Positions 1-10,724 of a stretch of DNA of 64,000 nt are shown here, piece by piece. The notes beneath the pieces are model-generated. The model was not told the origin of the DNA and did no database searches. It saw only the letters and a list, made by a program, of their open reading frames with translations. This DNA comes from Triangularia verruculosa (Eukaryota; Ascomycota; Sordariomycetes; Sordariales; Podosporaceae): the NCBI GenBank assembly GCA_033296885.1, contig MU863998.1, positions 1 through 64,000 of the forward strand, in the 5' to 3' direction. The translations under genes were made by a program, and so were the position numbers. Each line of letters opens with the position of its first letter. The first letter of the stretch is position 1.

Positions 1-99
1 GCCCCCCCACCCCCCGGGTACAACCCACCACCCAACACCCCCACACCAACCTTCATCACCCCAACCACAAAAAACCCCCCGCGGTTTCTCCTCACTTAT

Positions 100-123
100 C
101 CCCCCCCCCCCCCCCCCCCCCCC
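100..123. repeat. poly-C homopolymer, 24 C
   Basis: Uninterrupted run of cytosines, preceded by C-rich sequence from the start of the window. Such runs often vary in length or are mis-called in assemblies. Confidence 0.95.
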
Positions 124-1022
124 GCACATCCGGCGGCCGTTGTGTAGGTCGCTTACCTACCTGTTACCATTAAGAATGTAGTACAGCATGACATTGACGG
201 CAACCCAACGCTCGATATATGGGTTGGACGATGTAAGCTACCTAGATATATAAGCGCCGGCTCTTTTCTAGTTTATGTACAACGAGAATATAGTATCACC
301 GAGAAAGAAAAACCCTAGGTACTGTGTAAAGAATGAGGAGTTTGGTCACGGTTGCCGGCCCCCGCATATTATTGCGCATGTTTACGCCGCGTGGGGACAT
401 GAAAGATCCTGGTTGCTGACCGGGAGTTGAACCTACACTTCCCTTGGGTTGGTAAAAATGGTTGACATGACGAGGGGCGGGGGTGTCTGCTTACTGGCGG
501 TGGTGGTTTAGGTCTAGAGGTCAGGGACTTTTTGCCGGGGTAGGTAAGGTATCTAGAGGCTGGAAGGAGAGGAGGATGGTTCTCATTGGCAGCTGTGTGG
601 ACCTTGGATCTTTGGACCTTTGATCTGGTAGTTGAACCTACAGGACCTACAGATCCATCTCAAAGCAAAGCAAACCACCAACAACATCCCCTTCTACAGG
701 GTTCCGATCCATGGTTGGACATATCGTCGATCCCTACTCTGGCCATTCCAACCAAGTGAGATTACCCCTTGATCATTCATCAACATGATAAAGAGTTAAG
801 CGTAATAGCTACTTAACCACACCGAAAACAAGACGATGGTGCAAGTCTACTCACTTAAAAGGACGAGGAATGCACAAAACCAACAGTCATACAGTAGATT
901 GTCGTCCCCCCCTTCTATGAGTAATGACTATCCCGCGGTAGGCAAATAAATGCAAGGTATCTAAAACTACCACTCTCTCTCAACCTGTGCCTCATTCCCG
1001 CATCATAACCAGTCATTACCAC

Positions 1023-1044
1023 CACACACACACACACACACACA
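1023..1044. repeat. CA dinucleotide microsatellite
   Basis: Eleven CA units in a row within noncoding sequence. Confidence 0.95.
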
Positions 1045-1434
1045 TACAGTCTTTCAGTACTTTCCTCCCCATCCTCACCCCCACTGCCATATTGTCAAGA
1101 ACACTAACACTACACCATTACAACATCAACGCAAAACAAGTCAAGCAAGCAAATAGACAATAACAAATCTGTATTTCTTCACACATCCCCCCCTCAAACC
1201 CTCAAACCCTCTCATACCGTACAACACCATCAGCCCAGCCGATGTCCACACCACACCACCTATCCACTCCATCCCCATCCATCCATCATACATATAATAA
1301 TGAAAAACACATCCCAAAAGCCCCCCCGCAGAAAAAAAATGATACAGGATACATTACATGAGCCTGACAAAAAAAAAAAGTACATCAAATATTGGGTATC
1401 ATAGGAAGACAGCAACGACGATTACAACAAGCTT

Positions 1435-1464
1435 ACCACCACCACCACCACCACCACCACCACC
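1435..1464. repeat. ACC trinucleotide microsatellite
   Basis: Ten ACC units, followed directly by an A-rich tract up to about 1510. Confidence 0.95.
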
Positions 1465-1465
1465 A

Positions 1466-1496
<31 letters not shown>

Positions 1497-1561
1497 AGAA
1501 AAAAAAAAGAATTTCCTCCTCCTCTCCCCAATGACAATGATGATATGCAAAACCAAAAACG

Positions 1562-1604
<43 letters not shown>
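1562..1604. repeat. CAA/ACA trinucleotide microsatellite
   Basis: About fourteen AAC/CAA units ending in a short A run. The repeat lies 26 bp beyond the stop codon of the minus-strand gene at 1630, so it is probably in that gene's 3' UTR. Confidence 0.95.
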
Positions 1605-1605
<1 letters not shown>

Positions 1606-1629
1606 AAAAAAAGAGAGACTCCCCTTGCT

Positions 1630-3956
1630 CTAAACAAAAGCAATCCCCCTCCTATGCCCCGCCTTCAACCCCATGTAAATACTATACGTAGCCACGTCCT
1701 ATTCATCTCACTGTCAGCATCCCCATTCTCCCACGTTTAATCACACCAAAACAAAAGGAGTATACATACCCTAGTAACCACACTCCCCGCCCCAACCGTA
1801 CTCCCCCTCCCAATCCTCACCCCCGGCAAAATCACCACATTCGCCGCAATCCACACATCATCCTCAATCACCACCCCCTTCCCATACTGCGTCCCGCTAT
1901 TCCCCGCCCGCCTCCTCGGATCCGTACTGCACGTCCCCGTGTAAATACACACATTCGGGCTAATAATCACATTATTCCCAATCCGCACCTCGCAAACATC
2001 ATTGATCAAACAGTTCCTCCCAATCGAAACGTTGCTCCCAATCTGGATGTTGTACCCATAATCGCAATTAAACGGTGCCTCCACCGCCGTGTTGTCGCCG
2101 ACCCTCCCCGTGTGCGTGACGGGTGACATCAAGGTCGGGGAGAGATGGACCCCTTCCCTAGGATGCAAAATGTCACGGAATAAACGCGCGCGTTCGGCAG
2201 GGGAGACTCCAATGTTGGGGTTGGTCGAGTTGTTGAAGCGCCAGCAGGCTGCGTTGCACCGCTCGCGCTCGAGGACGAGTTCCTTGTCAAAGGGGTAGTA
2301 CTGCCGGCCGTTGAGCATTTCCTCCTTTTCGCGGCGGGGACGGTCAGAGGGGAACTGGGTGTGAGACAAAGCAAGCTGGGCGGTGGCTTGTGGGCCACCG
2401 CTGTTGCTGCTGCTGCTGCCGCCGACGACGGAGGATGGGGGCTGGGAAGGAGGTGCGGCTTGGGCGGTTGGAGGAGTAGCTGTTCGGCCTGTGTGGAAGC
2501 TATAAGGGGGATGGGCGACGGTGGTGCTTTGCGGAGGAGGGGGAGGTGGCGGCGGGGGTGCCGCTGATGCTGGTGCTTGCTGAGACTGCTGCTGCTGCTG
2601 CTGCTGCTCGGGGTCGGTCCTGGTAAGATCATGCAAGGGTGGCACTCTTTGGTACTCCTTGGGTGCCCGGTCAGACAAGGCCGAGTTGGTGACGGCGCTG
2701 ATAGGCGTGGGAAACATGGCAGAAGCTGAGGAAGGATAAACAGAAGACAGCGCAGAAAGCTTGTTGTCAGGACTCAAGACAGAACTCGGAAGTGTCGATG
2801 CGGTCAGTCTGTCGTCGTCTGATTGTAATGGGCGACCCTGAGGAGGAGTGATCCGAAGCGTGGGCTGGACGCGGTTATAAGCAATGGAATCGCGTTTGGA
2901 TGGCGGACCCGGGAGCGGCTCCCGTGTAAAAGGCGGTTGCTGAGGCATCCCATAGGCCCCTGGTGGGACGTAGTTTGGATCCTTTGATTCAATGTTGACC
3001 TGGGCTGGTTTGGCCTCGGGCTTCTGCCATGTTCCCCTCTGCGGGGGATATCCCGCACAAACAAAGCCGCCCCGAATACAGTTGTTACCTGGCAGGATTG
3101 TTAGTGCTCAGCAAAACAGGGCCAGGCCAAACGCGACCGCATTTCGAGGCCCATATAAACAAGAATTTCTGGTGCCTAACTTACATTCTGGCTTGCTCTC
3201 GTCGCATTTCTTTTTGCGCTTCCTGCACGTCAGACAGCCAGTCTTTGTGCGGTTGCTGAAATTGCGCTTGCGCTTCTTGGGATCTGACTGGATGACCCCG
3301 TCTCTGCGCTGCTCCGGCGTGTACTGGCCCGAGTAGCCTCGGTCATCTCCGTCCGGACTCTGATCCCCGTAGTCGGCGCTGTCCCCCTGGCTTGTTGCTC
3401 TCCGGTGCCTATCCCCGGGCTGGTCGTCAGAGATGGCCGATACTGGTCCTGCCGAGTAAGGGTCTCTTGACTCCCGCGAGGGCCAGTGATCCGCGTCCTC
3501 CCGTCTTTCGTCCCTTCTCTCATCACCATAGCCGCGATAGCTCTCCCTCTGTGGGGTACTATAACCCTCGCGAGTTTCGGAACGAACCCGTTGTGCGCTG
3601 TACTGCTCAGGACGATCTCCTCGTTCTGATCTGCTGGACCTCTCGGTAGCTTCTGGCTGCTCCGCCCTCTCGGCTCTTTCCCTTCTTGAGGCGGGAGATG
3701 GCGGCCGTTCTCTGCTTGGGGATTCTGAAGTTGACCGCTTCCTCTTGTGCGATCCCTCCTGTCCTGAAGCCGATGAGAAAGACGATGGTCCTGGAAATGG
3801 AAGCCTGTCATGCCTTTGGCTGGTGGAGCTTTCAGCAGCGGCCGGCCTGGGATCTGCGGTTGCCGATTGGCCGGGTGCTCGTTCCGAGTCGGTCGTCCCG
3901 TTCACGGCCTCGGCGGGCCTTGGTGAGCCCCCATTGAGGGCTGTGAATGTCGACAT
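1630..3956 (-). CDS. Zn2Cys6 transcription factor fused to a maltose/NodL-type O-acetyltransferase domain
   Basis: Deduced 719-aa protein from three exons: 3956-3185, 3088-1770 and 1698-1630. Start ATG is at 3956. Residues 1-235 are disordered and Arg/Ser/Glu-rich. A fungal binuclear zinc cluster follows, with Cys at 241, 244, 251, 258, 261 and 268 (motif CRKRKKKC then CNNC) and basic KKRKR residues before it; exon 1 ends inside the cluster and exon 2 restores its last two Cys. A long linker with Gln and Pro runs leads to a maltose-acetyltransferase N-cap (YYPFDKELV region) and left-handed beta-helix hexapeptide repeats. The last exon (DVATYSIYMG) completes the usual acetyltransferase C-terminus. 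Zinc clusters bind DNA and the C-terminal family acetylates sugars. The position where the family normally has its catalytic His reads Cys (YTGTCSTDP), so activity is uncertain. A nuclear regulator with a sensor or structural acyltransferase domain is inferred. Confidence 0.88.
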
Positions 3957-6900
3957 TGTTGTACACACAAGCTGTGAGGCGGTCAGTTGATTAGTGATGC
4001 AGCCCAGCTGGATGGCCGTGTTTGGATGATGATGACGATGAAGATGATGAAGCTGAGTGCTGGTGGTGAGGTGGCGATGGGTGTGAGTTGGTGTGAGTTG
4101 GTGTGGCAGATAAAATGAGACGGCTCAGAGAGAACCATGGGCTGGTCTGGGGGATCGTGAAATTCACTGATGAATCAGCGTTAAGAGAGAAAAAAAGTGT
4201 GATCAGCCTGCAGGATTTCCCGGATGCGATGCGCCAGTGATGGAGGGCGGGGGACCGGTCGGTGCTCGTGCGTCCGTTACCCAGCGTTGGGTTCGCCCTT
4301 GTGTGTGCTGTCGCCGGGGCTTGAGCCGGTAAAGAGGAGGAGCTATGACACGTAGCAAACTGTCCCGAGTCTCGGTCGTTCAAAGCAGAGCGTTGCGCGC
4401 TGTCGACCGGGCGTGCAACGTAACGTGTGCGTCTCGAGGAAATTTGAGCCAAACCCCCCAGCCTTCTTCAGCAGAAGTTTGGGGTGTGGGCGCTTGGTCC
4501 CTTTTAACGCGCGATTACGGACACCGCTGCGCCTGTCGGGAACCTAGGGAGGCTGGTACCGTACCGTACTCGTGCCCAGCGGGGGCCGGGGTCTGGTAAT
4601 TGGTAATACGGTAACAGACGCGAGTTGGAAGGCGCCTATCATCTAAGTACCGGTACCTTCTCTAGGCCAGGCTTGGGTTGCCTTCTTGGGAATAAGTGCG
4701 GAAAGGACTGTCCCTCCCGCCCATGATGACCGGCCGGGCCAGGCACTTGCAGAAGGCACGCCAAGCGAGTCTCTGTCGGCACACACTCATCAAGACAGGG
4801 GGTCGACACTTCTCTCAGACTCTGAGAACTGACATGTTGACCAAGTTATTGTTGTTGTTGGAGACCACAGGCGTGTATCTACAAATATCTCTATCGTAAG
4901 AACGGTAGGGAATAAGCTGCGGCCTAAAAGTTGCTGCCGTCCCCCTAAGCTTGCTAAGTCAGTCGGTTGTGGTGGTTGCGGTCTGGTCTGGATGAGCGGC
5001 TTTCGCGCGAACACAAGCGATCAAGCGATCAGAGCCGCCACCAGGCGAGAGTCCACCTACCGAGTGCCTGGCTTCATGGCGGCCGGATAGGAGGGAGCCA
5101 ATATCATAAGCTGTGCAACATGCCGCTTGCACGAGTCGACTTGCCCTTCACCGACAAGATGCCTCTCCCCCCTTCGTGGTGTAACACTGTATCACACTGT
5201 GTTTCTGCTTCAACACAGTTCCTGTCTTGATCACGGTTGCCGAGATGTCAAAGAGAGTTTGTGGTTGGAGGTAGAAACGGAGGATGCGATGCGGGTCAGA
5301 TGGCCCCCATCCGCGACCTTATTTGCCGGTTGGCAATAATACTTGGGGATGACCAGCAGAAGCCGTCAATATTGGGCTGCAGGTGCGTTGGAGCGGAGGA
5401 CCGTCCCCTGCAGCGGAGCGAACAGAAGCGAGGAGGCATTGTCGTCACGCTCTTCCCAGATGCTCCACCCCCGCTGTTCCGTACCGCACACAGGCCCGAG
5501 AAATGAATGAACAGTGCCATCCGGCGGCCGTGGAAGAAACCCCGCGCTGTTGCCCGCCCCGAAACGGACCCTGTTTGTTTCCTTGCACAGGCATAAAATA
5601 CCTGGCCTGGCTGGCTGGCTGGTTGACCCGAGGAAAAAGACAAGATGACCCCGCTCGCCAGCCGGTGATGTGGTGATGGGAAGCGTGTGAAGCGTGTGAA
5701 GCGAGCTCGAGTCTCACAGGGAGGGCCAATGATGGGGCGTGACAGGGGTCGGCACTCATGCAATTTGACGCGGTGCGTTAATCCCCATTCTGCTTTCGTT
5801 TTGCGACTGCCATCGAACATCATCAGGAAGTGCCTCGGCTGAGCTCCAGCTCGTGCCAATGCTGCGCGGTCAGGGCCTTTTCGTCCAAATGAGGCCAAGC
5901 GCCTCTGGAATACCACCATCACGTCGTGATCAAAACTACCTTGGAGCAGCTTCTGCAGCTTCCACCTCGAGAGGATGAAACCCACAGAAAGAAGAAGGGG
6001 TGGTCCGTGGCTCGGACATGGAGCGCAGGGATCAGGCATGGGTGATAATTATAGAACACCATCTCACTCACACCCTCATGCACAAGAGTTGCGACCTTTA
6101 ATATCAGGCTTCCTCTTTTTTTCCTTACCATTGCTTCCCGAGAAGATTTGCCGCCATCGCCAACTCGTTCCTGTCCAGAGAGGACGGCGGCTGTGATTGG
6201 CTGGAAATCAGATCTCCAAGGACCTATGGGAAGGCGGGATTTTGAATAATCAAGTATTCTTAGAAACAGGCTTCCATCGAATTGGAGGACGCGAACCGGC
6301 ATGTGGTCCCCCGCCCGCCGCAGCAGCGTGTTTGTCCCGTGATGAAGCATGCAGCTGCACTTTTGACTCTGCGACTCTGCGACTCTGAAGGTGCGGCTAT
6401 CGCGGTTCGTAACGGTTTCCAACTTCGGTGAGGTGTAAATTTGAGCGGTGAGTGGTGTGACGGCAACAGGCGCAGATGCACGTAATGATGGGCGAATGAC
6501 AGGGTCGCGGGTGTCGTCAGCAAAAGAAAGTGGATTCTGTAATACTAATCAGCGTATCGATCTGTGTATTTCGGTGCCCCACTGAGAATATCCGAACGGT
6601 CACGTCGTCAGACCGGGCCGATGCGGAGCCGTCAACGGTTGCACTCCTGACCGCCAAAACAAGTTCGCCGGAGGACTTGCTGTTTCGGTGCTAACAATTG
6701 GCACTACATCCACTTTCCATGTGTCTATCACGCCGTGACTCGTCAGTTCGGCTTCGGAGCCAAGTCCGCTCCGCTGACGATCGAGGCCGAAGCAACATAG
6801 GGCTTGGCATGGGCTCGGATGGAGGAGGCATCGAAAGATTGTGGTTGGAAAAGATGGCGCTGTCCGATGCCCGTGCCCCTGCCTTCAACACTGTGTCAGC

Positions 6901-8824
6901 CTTGCAAGTGACGGCTGTCCCTGTCCTCAAACACAGTGGAAAGTTGGTGATTCATCTCAGCATGGTCCTCTCGGGCGTCTATCTTTTCTAGAACCCTTCC
7001 AAAACACCCACAAGCCCGGTTTCTATTTCCAGCATCTGCAGGTACCGCTCGTTTCCCACTGGCCATGTCCCAGCATTGCCGTTCCTGGAGAATTCATGTC
7101 GCGCAGCAGCAGACACGGGAAGGGTGGTCGTCGGCGTTTAAAGTTGGCGGCGTCTCGCCTACCTGCCTTGGTGTGAGGCTCTTCCCCCGCATAAGTTAAT
7201 TATCTTCTCGGCCGTGTACGTATGTGGCCTTGTATTCGGCCGCAGATAAATGCAATCCATTGCGCAACCTTTCCCCCTCTCCCCTTGGCGCCCACAACGA
7301 CGGGACGTTGGAGAAGGGAAATACTCGCTTGCCAAAAAGCGGGTAAGGCTAATCCATATGTAATGTTCAACGGGAGAGGAGGCTCTGCATAGCGTTAACG
7401 CCGCATGGCGCTTACCTTTTGCCTAGAATAGTATCTCAGATCCCATCACGGCCCTCTCATTGGTTCACTGTTTCTCGACCCGCCGAGCATCTCCCGCTTC
7501 TTATGTGCCCAACGTCAGATTATCAACGACATATCTTCCCCGGGGTAGCACGCTCTCGTAAGGCGTGCAGAAATCCGGGGTCAAACATGCCTGTTTCGAA
7601 ACTTCATCACCTCGGTTTCTTATGAGGAAAGCACCCGGTGGCGTTCACCAACGAATCCGAGCATCTGACAAGCTGCAGCTACCGGCGGTTGAGGCTCAAT
7701 AACCATTGGGACAGACAAAGATATTTATATCTTTTTACTCCAGATCCAGACATATTTCATCAGGCCACGCTCTCTCACCTTGTTGCAACGGTTTCCCCCT
7801 CCCTTACCCCACTGTACTGAACATGTTCTCGCAAGTCATCACATGGTTACCCGCCAGCTTCACTCCTGACGATTGGCGCCTGCAGCCTTTGACTTCCTTA
7901 TCACAGATCTCAAGATGCAGCTAATGACAGCGACCCCAGTGGGGAGTTTGTTGTAGATGCTAGAAAATCTCCGAAGGGAAAAGGTACTGGTACTGGTACA
8001 TGTCGTACGTCAAGTACGTGCCTCACGGGTCAGCCCCCGGATCGTGACGAAAGCACCGTACCTGCATTGAGTCCCCTTTCTTGGGGAGCAATGAGGGATA
8101 ACTGTAAGCCAAGGCGTCTGCCGGGTGTCGTTCCCGCCGCTTAGGGCTTCCATGCTGGGCTTTTTATAGACACGGTTACGGCACCGTATCACATGTTACA
8201 AGTGTCAACCTCACTTCAGAGCTCTCAGTCCTACTCTTTGCGCCCTCATCTAATATCACTTGACATTACACATGTCCATGTTAGCCACCGAACGTTCGGT
8301 CTCTGAGCTCAGCTTTCCGGGTTCGTTGTGTTTCGAATATCGCCGAGCAAAAGTCAACAACAAAGAGATGCATGACTACATACCTAGGTACTCAGCACGA
8401 CTCTCAGAGAGTCTCTATATATCCTCACATTCAAGACTGCCGCCCAGGGAACCGAGCTCTAGAGGATCGTGTCAAGTCTCTCCAAACCGATGTAAATCTA
8501 CGCACCCATGACAGGTTGCTTAGCTTCTCAAGACTAACATTTCAACAATCACCACCTCAAGCCGGCCATTGGCCCTACCCGTAGAAGTCCTTTGTGTAAA
8601 TCATCGCAAATCGATTAACTGCCCTAGTTGTACACACCCCTGAATCGCTTCAAACCCTCAGAAACCCAACCACCAACTCTCATACAATACCAACAACGTC
8701 ACGTTCCTGCCCTCTCCCCTTCTCTCACCAGCAATCCACCCAGTCCAAACCATCCTAGCCTTGCAACCTCCCCCCTTCTCAAGAACTCCTATCCCTATCC
8801 ATCAACCCACCAGCCATAACACCT
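3957..8824. other. About 4.9 kb without a recognisable gene
   Basis: Upstream of the transcription factor and downstream of the small gene ending at 8825. Reading frames of up to 247 codons exist on both strands but none shows a protein family, a plausible splice chain or coding bias. It probably includes the 5' UTR and regulatory region of the transcription factor gene, perhaps with noncoding RNA. GC content looks even and no transposon remnants were seen. Confidence 0.5.
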
Positions 8825-9382
8825 CTAATCCCTTGCCCGCCGCCTCCCTCGCTTCTCCTCCTTCTTCTCCTCCTCCTCCGACGTCTCCTCCTCCGCCACA
8901 TTCGACCTAAACCCCTTCACCATCCTATACCCCTCATGCTCCATCTCCATCTGCGCATCCCTCGCCCTCATAAAAGTCGGATCTCTAGCCTCCAGTTCTG
9001 CTCCGTACTTCACCAACGGCCCAGCAAATCGCATCCCACCTCCTCCGCCCACCCGCTCCTCCGCTTGGGGCCCCTTATACGCACGCGGCTCTCGTTTCCC
9101 GCCGCGCAGCAGTGCAATCTCTGCTCTCCGCCGTTCAAGTTCTGCTTCTTGTAATTTCTGCAGATCTGCTTCATTACGGTATTTTTCCTCCTCTTGTCGT
9201 TGACGTTCCGCTTCTTCGCGCCGTCGACGTTTCACGTACTCTTCTTGCGCTGCTGTTGGTCGTGTGGGGTCGTATCCCACTTGTTGATAGTACGCCCCGT
9301 CGAGGGTGGCTTGGATCCGGCACTCGGTGCATGGTCTCGTTGACTTTTCTCCTGGCCGTCTGTGGGGGCAGGTTGGCGACAT
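8825..9382 (-). CDS. Small charged coiled-coil protein, function unknown
   Basis: Single-exon frame of 185 aa, ATG at 9382 and TAG at 8825. The N-terminus has two Cys pairs or near-pairs (CPHRR and CTEC) that could bind a metal. Residues from about 45 to 95 are a strongly charged Glu/Arg/Gln-rich stretch predicted as coiled coil (RRRREEAERQRQEEE), and the tail is an acidic-basic run ending RGRRRARD. Coding bias fits the neighbouring genes: G-rich and purine-rich towards the 3' end. I do not recognise the family; no function is assigned. The absence of in-frame stops in such purine-rich sequence is weak evidence, so the gene is likely rather than certain. Confidence 0.6.
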   Translation of the reverse strand: MSPTCPHRRPGEKSTRPCTECRIQATLDGAYYQQVGYDPTRPTAAQEEYVKRRRREEAERQRQEEEKYRNEADLQKLQEAELERRRAEIALLRGGKREPRAYKGPQAEERVGGGGGMRFAGPLVKYGAELEARDPTFMRARDAQMEMEHEGYRMVKGFRSNVAEEETSEEEEKKEEKRGRRRARD

Positions 9383-10123
9383 TGCTGTTACGTCGAGATT
9401 TCACGGTGATTTGATGATGAGATAGTGTAAGTAGTAGTGATTAGAGGGTTGGTGACGATAAAGAGGAGGACCTGATCTGCTTGGTGAGGAATGTTTACCG
9501 TGTGTTAACAGCAATCGGGACTCTTGAGCTCTCTCCCAAGGAGGAACAGTATTTATTATGCTGGTGGAAAAGCCGTGCTGCTGCAAGTTTAGGGACGTAC
9601 GTACGTATAGGAGACATAGCAAACCTTGGGGAATGGGGGGCATTTATACCCTTCACTCGAAGAAACCATCTCAACTTCTTCCCAAGCATCACAGACAGCT
9701 GTGCTCACCCGCCAGAAAGACAAAAAACACTGTTTCAAGCTGCTGAATGACCAGAGTCCCTGACCTATGCAACAAATCCAGTTGTATCACATCATGTTAG
9801 GTCCTCGACGAAAATCACGATGGAAAAGCGCGGAGTTATCTCATCTTTCACCACAACAACAAATGTTGACGTTTTGCTTAGAAGCAACAAAAAAACAGTA
9901 TATTCCTGCTCGTAGAGTGTGGTTCATGACAGCTGTGTGTGAAAGATGACGGGTTTAGATAGGGTAGCCAGGAGAGAGCAGCGTTTTATACTCTCTCGAT
10001 TCCTTGAATTTACATACATACATACCTATTTCATCCATCCGTACTCTGATGCGTTACCCACCAGCACAGCAACTTTCACGTGTACTGTTTGAAAAGCGCG
10101 GGGATGACCAGTGGTAAGGTTTT

Positions 10124-10204
10124 CAAGTGTCACATTTGTCGGGGATGATGAGATGGAAAAGGGGGACAAACAGGTCGGTCATCTTTTGCCACACGATGCT
10201 GCTG
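10124..10204. repeat. Imperfect direct repeat, copy A
   Basis: Shares the core AGATGGAAAAGGGGG and flanking order (gtc, then ttttgccacacgatgctgct) with copy B about 300 bp downstream (10423-10492). Copy B has A where copy A has G at several TG positions. Confidence 0.6.
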
Positions 10205-10422
10205 TCTTTCCCTGGCGTGGCTGTAACCGGTGTATTGTGTTCACAGAACGTGGTTTTGTTAACTTTGGGCGAACGTGGAGAGGTCATGAAGGGCCAAAGA
10301 GAGGATATAACACTGGACCATAGTTGGAGACATGGTTTCTGTACTTGAATGCTTTGCCAGCACAGCTAGGCGCTGGCACGGGGTGGTCTCAAGTAGCAAA
10401 GTGACCTAGGTATCTAACGATT

Positions 10423-10492
10423 CGAGTATCATGTTTGTCGAGAATAATAAGATGGAAAAGGGGGTCGAGTCATTTTTCGACATCATGCTGCT
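10423..10492. repeat. Imperfect direct repeat, copy B
   Basis: Second, more A-rich copy of the element at 10124-10204; the conserved stretches are atttgtcg-like, agatggaaaaggggg and catgctgctt. No terminal repeats or coding capacity were seen. Confidence 0.6.
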
Positions 10493-10724
10493 TTGGCTGT
10501 GTCATGCCAGCAAATGTGATCTTTTTGGCACTGTCGAGAGTAGACCAGAGGAAACAGATGCTACAATAACCAAACCCGCCGCTACAACAGTGACGTATAA
10601 ACCAAGGCAGAGTATTGTACTTGTACAAAGCGTGGATCTGGATAAACCCAACGCACTTCATTCATTACAATTGCTATCTTTACATTTCCCACTTGAACCC
10701 CACTCACCATTCCAAGCAATGCCA

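Larger units (their letters stand above)
1..1629. other. Repeat-rich flank without a recognised gene
   Basis: No convincing coding sequence was found. The stretch holds a 24-base C run, a CA repeat, an ACC repeat, an A-rich block and a CAA repeat. The right part lies just downstream of the minus-strand transcription factor gene ending at 1630 and is probably its 3' UTR and trailer. Short reading frames here are only translations of the triplet repeats (His, Gln, Lys or Leu runs). Confidence 0.6.
9383..10724. other. Spacer with an imperfect long direct repeat
   Basis: No gene recognised between the small coiled-coil gene (start 9382) and the 3' end of swc4 (10725). It contains two diverged copies of a sequence at about 10124-10204 and 10423-10492, listed separately. 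Confidence 0.5.

Noticed and set aside
1392..1740. Frames with His, Gln, Lys or Leu runs
   Set aside because: Pure translations of ACC, CAA and A-rich microsatellites on both strands.
5296..6039. 247-codon minus-strand open frame
   Set aside because: No family resemblance, no plausible start context and overlapped by other equally long frames in GC-balanced sequence.
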